Below are positions 39,449 to 50,467 of a stretch of 64,000 nucleotides of DNA, piece by piece. This DNA is from Geomonas sp. RF6. GTDB lineage: Bacteria; Desulfobacterota; Desulfuromonadia; Geobacterales; Geobacteraceae. The notes under the pieces are model-generated. The model did not search any database. It was not told the DNA's origin and saw only the letters and a program-made list of their open reading frames with translations. The position numbers and the translations under genes are program-made. The stretch is taken from positions 62,001 to 126,000 of the forward strand of contig NZ_CP087999.1 in assembly GCF_021044625.1 (NCBI RefSeq), written 5' to 3'. The stretch's first letter is position 1. Each line of letters begins with the position of its first letter.

Positions 39449-40423
39449 TCAGTACGAGGTGTAGACGTCGGTGAGAAGGTCCGCGGCGGTGGGGTGCGGC
39501 GCAGCGATCGCCTTGGCGACGGACTGGTCGATGAGGGCGAGAACTTCCTTGTCGATCGCCTCCAGCTCCGCGGCGGTGACGAGACCTGCCGAGGTGACCT
39601 TCTGGGCGAAGATCTTCAGGCAGTCCTTCTCCTCGCGCTGTTTCTGCACCTCCCCCGGCTGGCGATAGGTCATGGCGTCACCCTCGAAGTGGCCGTAGAA
39701 GCGCTGGGTCTTGCACTCGAGGAGGGTGGGGCCGTGCCCCTCGCGGGCGCGGCGGATCGCCTCGCCGGCTGCCTCGTACACTGCAAAGAAGTCGTTGCCG
39801 TCCACGGTCACGCCGGGCATCCCGAAGCCGGCTGCGCGGTCCGAGATATTCGGGGTGGGGACGTTGTAGGCGACGCCGGTCGATTCGGCATAGCCGTTGT
39901 TTTCGTTTATGAAGACGACCGGGAGCTTCCAGATGCTGGAGAGGTTGAGGCTCTCCAGAACGGTCCCCTGGTTGGAGGCGCCGTCGCCGAAGAAGGCGAT
40001 GCCGACGGCCTTGTTGTTCTTGAACTTGGCCGCAAGCCCTGCGCCGCAGATCAGCGGAGGACCGGCACCGACGATGCCGTTGGCGCCCATCATCCCCTTC
40101 TCGAGGTCGGCGATGTGCATGGAGCCACCCTTGCCGCCGCAGGTGCCGGTCTTCTTGCCGTAGATCTCCGCCATCATGCCAGGGATCTCCACACCCTTGG
40201 CGATGCAGTGACCGTGGCCGCGGTGGGTACTGGAGATGCGGTCCTCGTCGTTCAGGTGCATGCAGACCGCGGTGGCGACCGCCTCCTCGCCGGAGTAGAG
40301 GTGCACGAAGCCGGGGATTTTCCCGGTCGCGAACTCCACGTGGAGACGCTCTTCGAATTCGCGTATCTCTTTCATTGTGCGATACGCCTTGAGCAGTTCT
40401 TCCTTCTTGAGTTTCGTAAGCAT
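39449..40423 (-). CDS. acoA: acetoin dehydrogenase E1 component, alpha subunit (TPP-dependent)
   Basis: 324 residues. TPP-binding motif begins GDGASN (146-151) and ends with ENNGYAES (174-181). HRGHGHCIAKG and GGKGGSMHIAD blocks match the acetoin/pyruvate E1-alpha family. AGGAGGA lies just before the ATG. Needs thiamine diphosphate, whose precursors are made by the thiCSG genes 4-7 kb upstream. Follows acoX by 119 bases. Identity as acetoin rather than pyruvate dehydrogenase comes from context. Confidence 0.95.
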   Translation of the reverse strand: MLTKLKKEELLKAYRTMKEIREFEERLHVEFATGKIPGFVHLYSGEEAVATAVCMHLNDEDRISSTHRGHGHCIAKGVEIPGMMAEIYGKKTGTCGGKGGSMHIADLEKGMMGANGIVGAGPPLICGAGLAAKFKNNKAVGIAFFGDGASNQGTVLESLNLSSIWKLPVVFINENNGYAESTGVAYNVPTPNISDRAAGFGMPGVTVDGNDFFAVYEAAGEAIRRAREGHGPTLLECKTQRFYGHFEGDAMTYRQPGEVQKQREEKDCLKIFAQKVTSAGLVTAAELEAIDKEVLALIDQSVAKAIAAPHPTAADLLTDVYTSY

Positions 40424-40542
40424 AGTTCCTCCTTCACTTTTTTTGCCTGCCGTAAGGTGAATACAGAAGTTCCGGCCTCACTTGCCCTCATGTTTTCATT
40501 GGCACCCCCTCGTCTTTCAATATGTGTGGGACCCGGTAGTTC

Positions 40543-41580
40543 CTAGCGTGCGCAGAAGAGGTGATCTTCCGCCGCCTTTGCCATCACCCGGTCAATGTCT
40601 ATCGTTATGGGTCCTTCGAGATCCAACCAGACCCTTGGCCGGTCACGTCCGTTGAATTCCAGATCCCGCTCGCCATCGAAGGCAATCGTGCCGCTGCACG
40701 TCCTGAAAGCGCATATCTCCTTGGGGCGCAGCTCCGCCAGGTGCGACACCCCCACATCCTTCATGAGCCCCGGCGCGATCGGCACCGACACGGTGAACAT
40801 CCCCTCCCCCGGCGGCACTAGGTTCATGCGCAGCCCGTACGGGGCCCAGCGCTTCACCGGGTGCAGGTACCCCGCGATCGCTGAAAGCCCGATCGCGCTC
40901 GGCGAGGCGAAGGTGACAAAGAGCTCCCGCAGGTGGTCCGGTTCCCAGAGGGCGCGGGTGCCGACCCAGCAGTCGGTACAGACACAGAGGTCGACGAGGG
41001 CGATCTCGTGGCCGTTGCCGTTCAGGTCCACGTGGAGGACCTTGTTCTGGCAAGCGACCTCCGCGGCGGAGACCTTGTCCATCGCCACCAGCCCGGCCGC
41101 CAGCCCGGCGACCGTCGCCTCCCTGATCTCGGGGAAGGTGTTGTTGGTGCCGGTGGAGACGGCGACGATCGGGGTATCGCCGCACACCTTGGAGACGACA
41201 CGGTGGGTGCCGTCCCCTCCCATGACGATGATGACTGCCACCCCGAGAGCGACCATGCGCTCGACGGCGCGGATGGTGTCGATGGCGGCGTACTCGATCG
41301 GCATCTCCAGGAAGCGCACCGTCGGCCAGCCGTGCTCCTGGTGGAGCTTTCCTGTTTCGAGAGTGTGGCGGATCCGGCTGGTGATCCCGCCGGTGTCCGG
41401 CATCATCACCACCTCACGGATCCCGACGCTCCCGAGGGCGGAGAGGATGCGCTGCACCATGTTGCTCTTCTCCACAGAGGGAAAGACCGATGCCTGTGAA
41501 ACGAGCCGCCGAACGTCACGCCCCGACTGGGGGTTTGCCACGATGCCTACGAGCGGGTGATTTATCCTGGTCCGGCGCAT
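40543..41580 (-). CDS. acoX: AcoX, NAD-kinase-like acetoin catabolism protein
   Basis: 345 residues from ATG 41580, which has GGAGAG upstream; the open frame runs 51 codons further but through the promoter. Contains the diacylglycerol/NAD kinase signature VMGGDGTHR (about 121-129) and VGIVANPQSGRD near the start. AcoX heads aco operons in Ralstonia, Pelobacter and Clostridium, and its exact role is still unclear. Its presence here is the strongest marker that the downstream E1/E2/E3 genes serve acetoin. A -24/-12 promoter lies 46 bases upstream. Confidence 0.9.
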   Translation of the reverse strand: MRRTRINHPLVGIVANPQSGRDVRRLVSQASVFPSVEKSNMVQRILSALGSVGIREVVMMPDTGGITSRIRHTLETGKLHQEHGWPTVRFLEMPIEYAAIDTIRAVERMVALGVAVIIVMGGDGTHRVVSKVCGDTPIVAVSTGTNNTFPEIREATVAGLAAGLVAMDKVSAAEVACQNKVLHVDLNGNGHEIALVDLCVCTDCWVGTRALWEPDHLRELFVTFASPSAIGLSAIAGYLHPVKRWAPYGLRMNLVPPGEGMFTVSVPIAPGLMKDVGVSHLAELRPKEICAFRTCSGTIAFDGERDLEFNGRDRPRVWLDLEGPITIDIDRVMAKAAEDHLFCAR

Positions 41581-41625
41581 ACTCTCTCCGTCGGAAGTCC
41601 TGAGCGGTGCGTTTATCCCTATAGA

Positions 41626-41640
41626 GCAGGAGATATGCCA
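41626..41640 (-). promoter_or_regulatory. sigma-54 promoter of the aco operon
   Basis: Minus strand reads TGGCATATCTCCTGC: TGGCA at -24 and TGC at -12 with correct spacing. Predicted transcript start is about 34 bases before the acoX ATG. Confidence 0.65.
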
Positions 41641-41836
41641 GTAGTTGCTTGACTTTCTTGGATGGCGGGAAAGGGTGACTGAACTAATCGGAAGGGAGAG
41701 ATGTAAAGGTCTAGTTTTAAAGTTATTTATCATCGCAAGTTTCTGAAGAAGGAATGTGGTAGTGGGGCTGGAAGTGATATAGGGAGGGCGCTGTAACTAC
41801 TTCTGAAGCCTCTGGAGGGCGACTGTGCCAGAAGGA

Positions 41837-41875
41837 TGCGACAAGTGTAACAAGGGGAAATGAGACACCTGTTGC
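41837..41875. promoter_or_regulatory. candidate activator (AcoR) binding region of the aco operon
   Basis: TGCGACAAGTGTAACA (41837-41852) and CACCTGTTGC (about 41866-41875) lie about 200 bases upstream of the -24 element, a normal enhancer distance. CACCTGTTGC is also found before thiC. Confidence 0.45.
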
Positions 41876-41914
41876 GGGTGCCGATGTGGTGCTGGAGAAC
41901 GTACCGCTGGCTGC

Positions 41915-42385
41915 GCTAAGGGGAGTGTTTCCGGCAGCTCCTGGCAGCATCGATCGGCTGGCGCCGACGCCGGGAACGCCGCAGGCTTATCCCGGCCTAC
42001 ACGGCCCATTCAGCCCTGCGGTGTACTGTAGGCCGGAATAAGCGAAGCGTTTCCGGCAGATCCTGGCAGCATCGATCGGCTGACGCCGACGCCGGGAACG
42101 CCTGCGGCTTATCCCGGCCTACAACTACAACGTCCCTTTCACCCATGAAGGGTGCACTGTAGGCCAAAATAAGCAAAGCGTTTCCGGCAGCTCTCGGCAG
42201 CATCGATCGGCTGACGCCGACGCCGGGAACGCCTGCGGCTTATCCCGGCCTACAACTACAACGTCCCTTTCCCCCATGAAGGGTGCACTGTAGGCCGGAA
42301 TAAGCAAAGCGTTTCCGGCAACTCTTGGCAGCATCGATCGGCTGGCGCCGACGCCAGGAACGCCGCAGGCTTATCCCGTCCTACG
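41915..42385. repeat. tandem REP-like array, type B, 131-base period
   Basis: TGTAGGCC starts at 42027, 42158 and 42289, period 131. Units contain GCATCGATCGGCTG and a terminal inverse GCTTATCCCGGCCTAC, so each forms a long hairpin. A truncated first unit begins near 41915. Two units also carry CAACGTCCCTTTC(A/C)CCCATGAA. It fills the space between the aco promoter region and the alpha/beta hydrolase gene. Confidence 0.88.
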
Positions 42386-43145
42386 ACTGCAGAAAGGAAA
42401 TAACTGTGTTAAGGAAAAACTCGGGATTATCGGCATGGACCCAATGCCCGGAATCGGGAACGGTCACCAGGCGGGCGGCGGGGAAAGGACGGGAAATGAT
42501 GGGGAGATCGGCTTCGTCAATGTAGTCGGAGCTCGCCCCTTTTAGAAACAAAGCGGGAGAGGTAAGGACACCCTCCGGAGGTACGGCGTGAATGATCTTA
42601 CGGTAACCGCGCGCTATGGCGCCGAGGTTGATGCGCCAGGAGAAGCCCCCCGCCTCCCGGAGCACGAGATTCTTCAGGAGAAAAAGCCGCGTCGCACAAT
42701 CCGGGATGCAGGTGGAAAGGGCGTGATCGATTTCCTTCCGCTCCCGGTAGAGCTCCGGTCGCAGCGCGGTGAGAGCGTGAAGGATCTCCCGGTGCCGGGG
42801 CGCGTACTGCTTCGGAGAAATGTCCACGACCACGAGCTTGCCAACCGTCTCGGGGGAGGTGACGGCCAGATGCATCGCCACCTTTCCCCCCATGGAATGC
42901 CCGAGCAGGAAGACTCTCCGCAGGGAGCGCTCCGCAATGAACCTCCTCACATCGCTCGCCATGAGAGCGCAGTCGTGATCGTCGCTGTGCGGCGACCTGC
43001 CGTGGTTGCGCAGGTCCAAGGAAAAAACCTGAAAATCGCGGGCGAGTGCTCTGGCGACGCCGCGCCAGTTTTCCAGAGAGCCAAAGAGCCCGTGCAGGAT
43101 GACCAGAGGCTCCCCCTCGCCGTATGTCTCGAAATGTAGCCGCAT
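42381..43145 (-). CDS. alpha/beta hydrolase (YbfF-type esterase)
   Basis: 254 residues. Oxyanion segment LHGLFGS (about 18-24), nucleophile elbow GHSMGG (about 87-92), and the catalytic His in DSGHWVHADNP near the C-terminus. The family hydrolyses short acyl esters or thioesters. Last gene of the thiC-thiS-thiG-rSAM-Lin0512 series, 26 bases after Lin0512. Substrate unknown; an acyl-CoA or ester by-product of acetoin metabolism is one possibility. Confidence 0.88.
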   Translation of the reverse strand: MRLHFETYGEGEPLVILHGLFGSLENWRGVARALARDFQVFSLDLRNHGRSPHSDDHDCALMASDVRRFIAERSLRRVFLLGHSMGGKVAMHLAVTSPETVGKLVVVDISPKQYAPRHREILHALTALRPELYRERKEIDHALSTCIPDCATRLFLLKNLVLREAGGFSWRINLGAIARGYRKIIHAVPPEGVLTSPALFLKGASSDYIDEADLPIISRPFPAARLVTVPDSGHWVHADNPEFFLNTVISFLQS

Positions 43146-43171
43146 CTCTACCGCTTCTTTCCTCTTCGCGT

Positions 43172-43534
43172 TTACTCCACGTCGACAGAGACGGTAAGTG
43201 CGGCCACCGCGACGCAGATCTGGTCTCCTGCCCCGAGTTGAGGGAGCTCAAGGCCGCGCACGGAGAGACCGCCGGCAACGATTTCTATCTCCCGCGAACC
43301 GAACGGCAGCACCTCCAGGACCTTCGCCGCATCGACCTGGTCCGGCTTCGGACAGCCGATCTTTACCGCCACGTGCATCTTGTGGGGGTCGTCGATCCCG
43401 ATGATGTCGATGAGCCCGCACAGGCAGTTGCGCGACACGGCATCTCTCACCGCCCGCTGCGCCGCTTTTGTCACGTCGCCGCCATGGAGATCGGCGCCGT
43501 ACCCCAGCTCCACTATGAAACGTTTCTTTGCCAT
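43172..43534 (-). CDS. Lin0512 family protein
   Basis: 120 residues; small basic/acidic balanced protein starting MAKKRFIVELGYGADLHGGD, which matches the conserved Lin0512/TIGR02058 family of unknown function, usually 110-120 residues with a conserved His-Gly-Gly and a GIDDPHKM-type loop. AAGGAGTGAG before the ATG. Sits between the radical SAM gene and the hydrolase with 26-base gaps, so it is part of the thiamine operon. Confidence 0.82.
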   Translation of the reverse strand: MAKKRFIVELGYGADLHGGDVTKAAQRAVRDAVSRNCLCGLIDIIGIDDPHKMHVAVKIGCPKPDQVDAAKVLEVLPFGSREIEIVAGGLSVRGLELPQLGAGDQICVAVAALTVSVDVE

Positions 43535-43560
43535 GGCTCACTCCTTCCTACAGAAGCCTC

Positions 43561-44520
43561 TCACAGATTGCTTACCCGCAGGGTCGCACTGTCGAATCTG
43601 CACCCCTGCCAGGTGCCGCGCCTCTTCAGCTCGTTCACGATCGCGTACCACATGCTGTTGTTCTTGAGCCCCCATGCCGGCGCGACGAGGAGGTCGAGGG
43701 GGGCCGATCCGTACAGCCTCTGAATGGATAGATGCTCGGGTATAAGTTCCAGGAAGTCGCAGATCCCGCCGATGTACTCAGCGACGGTGAGGAGCGGCAC
43801 CTGCCCGGCACGATAGAGCTGCTCGAGCCTCGTCCCCCGCACAACGTGCAGTTGGTGCACCTTCACCGAGTTCACCGGGAGCGTCCCGAGCAGTTCCGCA
43901 GTCTTTCGCAATGTTGCCGGGGTGTCGCCGGGGGAGCCGTAGATGAGGTGGGTGCAGACATCGAGATCCGCCGCCGCGAGCCTCTCCACCGTCTTCAGGT
44001 AATCGGAGAAGGAGTGGCCGCGGTTCATCCACTTGAGCGTCGCCTCCTCTATCGACTGCAGGCCGATTTCGACGCAGACATAATGGGTGCGGGCAATCTC
44101 CTTCAGCAGGAGAAGTGCGTCGTCCGAGAGAGCATCCGGCCTCGTCCCCACCGAGATACCGAGAACGTCCGGTCGTGCCAGCGCGCGGTAGTAGACGTCG
44201 CGGAGCTTGTCGATGGAGGCGTAGGTGTTGGTGAATTTCTGGAAGTAGACGATGAACTTTTCGCTGCCGAGTCGCCGCCGGTGGTAGGAGATCCCCTCCT
44301 CGATCTGGCGCTCCAGGGAAACCACTGACTGCGTTGCTGCGGGAGAAAAGGAAGCATTGTCGCAATAGATGCATCCACCGCTCCCCTTGCTGCCGTCGCG
44401 GTTTGGACAGGTAAAGCCCGCATCCACATTGACCTTGCTGACACGGCACCCGAAGCGGCGGCGCAGGTAGGAACCGTAGGAATTGATGCGCAGATCGTGG
44501 TGAACCAGTTCGTGCGTCAT
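43561..44520 (-). CDS. YhcC-like radical SAM protein (TIGR01212 family)
   Basis: 319 residues. Radical SAM cluster cysteines lie in CPNRDGSKGSGGCIYC (first Cys about 34), the spacing used by the YhcC/TIGR01212 group, with FQKFTNTYA and VGTRPDAL segments also diagnostic. It resembles the N-terminal catalytic part of Elp3. No function is firmly established for the group. Follows thiG by 35 bases. Confidence 0.88.
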   Translation of the reverse strand: MTHELVHHDLRINSYGSYLRRRFGCRVSKVNVDAGFTCPNRDGSKGSGGCIYCDNASFSPAATQSVVSLERQIEEGISYHRRRLGSEKFIVYFQKFTNTYASIDKLRDVYYRALARPDVLGISVGTRPDALSDDALLLLKEIARTHYVCVEIGLQSIEEATLKWMNRGHSFSDYLKTVERLAAADLDVCTHLIYGSPGDTPATLRKTAELLGTLPVNSVKVHQLHVVRGTRLEQLYRAGQVPLLTVAEYIGGICDFLELIPEHLSIQRLYGSAPLDLLVAPAWGLKNNSMWYAIVNELKRRGTWQGCRFDSATLRVSNL

Positions 44521-44555
44521 TGTTGCTCCGGAAGCTGAATGATTTCACGCGGAAG

Positions 44556-45335
44556 TTATTCTATCACTCCGTCGACAGGACTGGAGGCTGCGGCATAGAG
44601 CTTCTTCGGAATGCGCCCTGCGCGGTACGCCAGCCGCCCCCCCTGCACCGCGAGTTTCATGGCCTCAGCCATGGCGACCGGATCCTTCGCCCCGGCGATT
44701 GCGGTATTCATCAAGACGCCGTCGCAGCCGAGCTCCATGGCAATCGCCGCATCGGAGGCGGTCCCGACGCCAGCATCGACAATCACCGGCACCTTCACCG
44801 TCTCGAGGATGATCCTGATGTTGTACGGGTTCCTTATGCCAAGACCGCTGCCGATCGGGGCGCCGAGGGGCATGACGGCGGCACATCCGATCTCCTCCAG
44901 CCGCTTGCACACGATGGGGTCGTCGGAGGTGTAGGGAAGGACGGTGAATCCTTCCTTCACGAGGACCGCCGCCGCTTTGAGCAGCTCGTCGTTGTTCGGG
45001 AAGAGCGTCTTTTCGTCCCCCAGGACCTCCAGCTTCACGAAATCGGAGAGGCCCGCCTCGCGCGCGAGACGGCAGGTGCGCACGGCATCGTCAGCCGTGT
45101 AGCACCCTGCGGTGTTCGGAAGCAGGGTGTATTTCTTCAGATCGAGGTGGTCGAGAAGCGACTCCTTTGAGCGATCGGAGACGTTCACGCGCCGCACCGC
45201 CACGGTCACCACCTCGGCCCCCGACTTCTCGATCGACGTTGCCATCTGGGCATAACTGTCGTACTTGCCGGTGCCGACCATCAGGCGGGAGGAGAACTCC
45301 CTGCCACCAATGACGAGTTTGTCTTCAGATATCAT
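44556..45335 (-). CDS. thiG: thiazole synthase
   Basis: 259 residues from ATG 45335 with GGGAGG upstream; the longer frame starts inside thiS. Forms the thiazole phosphate of thiamine from deoxyxylulose phosphate, dehydroglycine and ThiS-bound sulfur. VGTGKY near residue 20, AVRRVN (about 48), [10 protein letters not shown] and the phosphate site [11 protein letters not shown] are present. Its first 11 bases overlap the thiS 3' end, so the two are coupled. ThiH/ThiO, ThiF and ThiE are not in the window. Confidence 0.96.
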   Translation of the reverse strand: MISEDKLVIGGREFSSRLMVGTGKYDSYAQMATSIEKSGAEVVTVAVRRVNVSDRSKESLLDHLDLKKYTLLPNTAGCYTADDAVRTCRLAREAGLSDFVKLEVLGDEKTLFPNNDELLKAAAVLVKEGFTVLPYTSDDPIVCKRLEEIGCAAVMPLGAPIGSGLGIRNPYNIRIILETVKVPVIVDAGVGTASDAAIAMELGCDGVLMNTAIAGAKDPVAMAEAMKLAVQGGRLAYRAGRIPKKLYAAASSPVDGVIE

Positions 45336-45549
45336 CGCTCCCTCCTCCCCTTTGCCCTCCGCCCACGAACCAGACAATCTCCATCTGGTCCCCCTCCTTG
45401 AGGATCGTGCTGGCGTACGCTTTCTTCGGCACAATGTCCCTGTTTAGCTCCACAGCGAGAGCCTTCTCGTCGAAGGCCAGCGTCCGCAGGTATTCCTCCA
45501 CGGACATGGCGGTAATCTCTATTTCTTCACCGTTCACAGTCAATTTCAT
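45325..45549 (-). CDS. thiS: ThiS sulfur carrier with extended C-terminus
   Basis: 74 residues with a ThiS/MoaD beta-grasp fold (MKLTVNGEE start, [16 protein letters not shown]). Active ThiS ends in Gly-Gly, which becomes the thiocarboxylate. Here the GG of IVWFVGGG (about 59-64) is followed by ten more residues, QRGGGSDDI-type, because the frame runs over the RBS and start of thiG before a stop. Either the tail is removed by a protease, or the third glycine is not the real end, or a base is wrong in the sequence. Confidence 0.85.
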   Translation of the reverse strand: MKLTVNGEEIEITAMSVEEYLRTLAFDEKALAVELNRDIVPKKAYASTILKEGDQMEIVWFVGGGQRGGGSDDI

Positions 45550-45571
45550 ACATCCTCCGCTCCCGCTTCTA

Positions 45572-47386
<1,815 letters not shown>

Positions 47387-47414
47387 TCAAGTTACTGAAC
47401 GTGATGTCAATATA

Positions 47415-47429
47415 GCAAGAAGGGCACCA
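47415..47429 (-). promoter_or_regulatory. sigma-54 promoter of the thiC operon
   Basis: Minus strand reads TGGTGCCCTTCTTGC: GG at -24, TTGC at -12, correct spacing. The predicted start site is about 53 bases before the thiC ATG. The -24 half deviates from TGGCAC by two bases. Confidence 0.6.
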
Positions 47430-47546
47430 ACTGAGACATTGGCATAGGGAGCTATCGTCGAATTAGCTGTAAAATAAAGTCATTGCAGCTACACAGAACA
47501 CTCCTGTTTTGCCTGCACATTGCAGTTTCAGGATGAACACAATCAA

Positions 47547-47595
47547 TGTGCGACATCTGTTTCATACTAGCTGAGTCACCTGTTGCAGTGTAACA
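47547..47595. promoter_or_regulatory. candidate activator (AcoR) sites before thiC
   Basis: TGTGCGACA (47547-47555) and the palindrome TGTTGCAGTGTAACA (47581-47595; arms TGTTnCA and TGTAACA). They lie 118-166 bases above the -24 element. CACCTGTTGC overlaps the palindrome and also occurs upstream of acoX. Confidence 0.5.
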
Positions 47596-47780
47596 GGCTG
47601 TCGGTCAGGCGGGCGCCTTCAGCAGTGACATAGCGCGGATTCAGCTGTGACAGTCGCAGCATGTCAGGCGTGAAAAAGATCATTATGAGAGTTGCCGTAG
47701 CAGGAGGAGGAGAACAGGTGGGTGAAGCTGTCTTCAACTACGCGAGCGAATACGATTTCTCCACGAAGCTCTGCACGAGC

Positions 47781-48165
47781 CCTCGCGTCCCCCCCTTTGC
47801 GAAGGGGGGACAGGGGGGATTTTGCTCTTCATTGACACCGAGATATCTCTTCCAGAGCGTCATTGTAAAGCTGAAGGTGCTGCGATCTAAATCTCGCTGT
47901 GCTGCGGCAGCATAGAAATCAGCAGATGGGGCCAACTGATTTGGCCGTTGAAGTGGAGGTCAAGACGTTGCCCAGCGCGAAGATGAGACCACAGCAGTTG
48001 CTCAGCATCCTTAGTCTGCTCGCGCAGTTTGCAGTTTGCTTTGTGGCCGTCTTCTAGTGGTCATAGGTAACGAGGCCAAGGCAAATCCCCCCTGCCCCCT
48101 TCGCAAAGGGGGGAACGTTAGGTCTCCTGCAGTGCTTCGTGGCAATGTACCCAAAGGGGGGAACA
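47781..48165. repeat. type C repeats between thiC promoter region and acoR
   Basis: Core CCCCCCTTTGCGAAGGGGGGACAGGGGGGATTT at 47790-47822 (one orientation, shown here in summary form as arms CCCCCCTTTGC and GCGAAGGGGGG) and the opposite orientation at 48083-48118 with a partner unit containing TGCTTCGTGGCAATG at 48131-48146. The rest of this 871-base gap holds only the promoter and activator sites of thiC; an 84-codon plus-strand frame is rejected. Confidence 0.75.
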
Positions 48166-48221
48166 TATGGCCTCTCCTGTCCTTGGGGCCGGCCTCCTGC
48201 TTCTTGCGAGGCCCGCTCCCC

Positions 48222-50210
48222 CTACAAAAACTCGTTCGGCGGGATGATCGAGTGCTTGCGCATCTTCCGGTACAGCGTCGATCGGCTCATCTGCAGCTCT
48301 TTCGAGGCGTCGGTGATGTTCCACTTGTGCCGCCTCAAGGCGCTGTGAACGGCTTGGTACTCGGGATGCTTCGTATCGCTCTCCGTTAGCACTACGAGCT
48401 CAGGGGGGCTGATGATCACCGGCTTCGCCACCGGAGGAGCAGCGGTACGCACCACTTCCGGCGGCAGGTCCGCCACTCCGATGGTTCCCCCTTCGCTCAC
48501 GGCGATGCTGTAGCGCATGACGTTGCGCAGCTGCCGTATGTTACCCGGCCACGTGTAGTCGAGCAGGCACCCGAACGCTTCCGGATCGATCCTCATACTG
48601 TCGCTTCCGGCTTCTGCAGCAAGAACATTCTCGATCACCAGCGCCCTGTCCTGCCGCTCCCGGAGCGGCGGGAGGGTGATGGTGAAGCCGTTCAGCCGGT
48701 AGTAAAGATCCTCGCGGAACTGTCCGGCACGCACCATCTCCTCCAGGTTCCTGAGTGTGGCACAGATAACGTGCAGATCCACCCGTTGTGGCGTCTCGCT
48801 GCCGAGGGCGAGGATCTCCTTCTCCGCAAGGACGCGCAGCAGCCTCGTCTGCAGATTGAGCGGCATGTCGCCGATCTCGTCGAGGAATAGGGTCCCGCCG
48901 TCCGACTGCAGGATCTTCCCGCGCATCCCCTTGCTGTTGGCGCCGGTGAACGCTCCCTGCTTGTACCCGAAGAGCTCGCTCTCGATGAGGGACTCGGGGA
49001 TGGAGGCGCAGTTCAGCGCCACGAAGGGGCGACCAGCCCTGTCACTCGCCTCATGCACGGCGCGGGCAAAGACCTCTTTCCCCGTCCCGGTCTCCCCGAT
49101 GAGAAGGAGCGATATGTCCTTGTTCACCACCCGCTTGGCGAGGCCGGCGTTGCGCATCATCTGCGGATCGGTGCCGGCCAGGTAGTCGAGGGTAAGGGAG
49201 GTGTTTCCCTTCTTCGGGGCGGACTTGCCGATAACGAGGGTCTTTTCTCCTCGCGCCGAGGTGCTCATTTCCGGCGCCCGGAAGGTGGCGTAATACTGAA
49301 GCCCGGCGCTGAGAGCCCGGACAGGGAGGATGGTGGTGGTCTTGTGCAGGGCGTGGTTCATCAACTGGTCGAACTTCAGATCGAACACCTCGCCGACATG
49401 CCGATTGATCGGAGAAGCCCCGTGCGGCCCTGTCAGTTCCCGCAGCGCGCGGTCGTTGGCTGCGACCACGAAGCCCTCGCCGTCGACCGCGACGATGTTT
49501 TCGGTGATGACCTCCACGAACGCCTGCATGTGGTTGAAGCGGATGATCCAGTTGTCCTTGTACATGCGCAGGAAGTACGCGTTCTCGATCATCCGCGCGT
49601 AGTAGTTGACCAGTTGCAGGGCGAGGCGCTGGGAATTCTTGTCATCGGGAGGGCGAAGCAGCGAGACGTCGAGGGTACCGAGAAGCGCGCCGTCCGGCAT
49701 AAAAAGGGGGGTCGTGGAGCAGCTGAGGCCGATGTGCCGGGACCGGAAATGCTCGTCGCGGTGAATGGTGATGGCGCGCCGCTCCTCGATGCAGGTACCC
49801 ATCCCGCACGTCCCCTCTATCGACTCGGACCACACCGACCCGAGGTAGAGCCCCGCCTCGCGATTTTCCTTTTCATCCTTCGGGTCGCCGAGAAAGTCGA
49901 TCGTCACCCCGTTTTGGTCCCCGAGCAGAATGACGTAACCGGCAGGAGCGACCTTTTCAAAAAGGCTCTTCATGCCGGTCTTCGCTATCAGAAGGAATTC
50001 TTCCAGCGGTTCCTGGTATTCGCGCAGTGCTCTTCCTGAGAGGATACGGGGTTTGTTTCTGGCGGAGGGATCAATATTGTATCTGTTGACGCAACGCTCC
50101 CAAGAGCCTGCTATCTCACAGTCGGTGGCGCTAGTGGAGAGTGCGGTACTGCCGGAGTGTACGGAGCTGAATACCCTGTCAGCGTGTTTGCTCATGCCTT
50201 TGTCCCACAT
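48222..50210 (-). CDS. acoR: sigma-54-dependent activator, AcoR type
   Basis: 662 residues from ATG 50210, which has GGGAGG seven bases upstream. Domain order: GAF sensor (about 75-185, with GTCGMGTC), PAS-like (about 225-305), AAA+ domain (about 340-560; Walker A GETGTGKE at 372, sigma-54 contact loop GAFTGA at 419-424, LFLDEIGDMP), and a C-terminal Fis-type HTH (about 615-660, SRSTLYRKM). In other bacteria AcoR senses acetoin through the N-terminal region and activates aco operons from upstream sites. Own promoter looks like sigma-70. It lies centrally among the genes it should control. Confidence 0.92.
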   Translation of the reverse strand: MWDKGMSKHADRVFSSVHSGSTALSTSATDCEIAGSWERCVNRYNIDPSARNKPRILSGRALREYQEPLEEFLLIAKTGMKSLFEKVAPAGYVILLGDQNGVTIDFLGDPKDEKENREAGLYLGSVWSESIEGTCGMGTCIEERRAITIHRDEHFRSRHIGLSCSTTPLFMPDGALLGTLDVSLLRPPDDKNSQRLALQLVNYYARMIENAYFLRMYKDNWIIRFNHMQAFVEVITENIVAVDGEGFVVAANDRALRELTGPHGASPINRHVGEVFDLKFDQLMNHALHKTTTILPVRALSAGLQYYATFRAPEMSTSARGEKTLVIGKSAPKKGNTSLTLDYLAGTDPQMMRNAGLAKRVVNKDISLLLIGETGTGKEVFARAVHEASDRAGRPFVALNCASIPESLIESELFGYKQGAFTGANSKGMRGKILQSDGGTLFLDEIGDMPLNLQTRLLRVLAEKEILALGSETPQRVDLHVICATLRNLEEMVRAGQFREDLYYRLNGFTITLPPLRERQDRALVIENVLAAEAGSDSMRIDPEAFGCLLDYTWPGNIRQLRNVMRYSIAVSEGGTIGVADLPPEVVRTAAPPVAKPVIISPPELVVLTESDTKHPEYQAVHSALRRHKWNITDASKELQMSRSTLYRKMRKHSIIPPNEFL

Positions 50211-50254
50211 CGCAAATCCTCCCCGCCACACGTTTTTGGTATAGAGCCGGGAGA

Positions 50255-50283
50255 ATTATACATAAAAGAAGCTATGGTGTATA
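50255..50283 (-). promoter_or_regulatory. sigma-70 type promoter of acoR
   Basis: Minus strand: TATACA, 17 bases, TATAAT preceded by TATG (extended -10). Predicted leader is about 38 bases. An acoR promoter independent of sigma-54 would supply activator before induction. Confidence 0.6.
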
Positions 50284-50467
50284 CCTAATTAATATAAGCA
50301 CATAATATTACAGAAGCCCCGGCATTCCGTTGGAAGCAAAACATCGTTCACCTTCCCTCGCTTCTGCCACTGCACGTATCTGCTGTGAGGAAATATTCCC
50401 TCAGCTGTGACTGACGATGCCGATGGGGCTCCAGGCAACCCCGCTCAACAGAAGGGAGCCGCTGACA

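Noticed and set aside
36705-40423. Pyruvate dehydrogenase complex instead of acetoin dehydrogenase
   Set aside because: Possible by domain content alone, but acoX, AcoR-type activator, two butanediol dehydrogenases and operon order favour acetoin.
41915-42385. CRISPR array
   Set aside because: Units are 131-base tandem duplications with palindromic ends and no variable spacers; no cas genes nearby.
47661-47915. 84-codon plus-strand frame after the thiC promoter region
   Set aside because: Its middle translates a type C repeat; no RBS.
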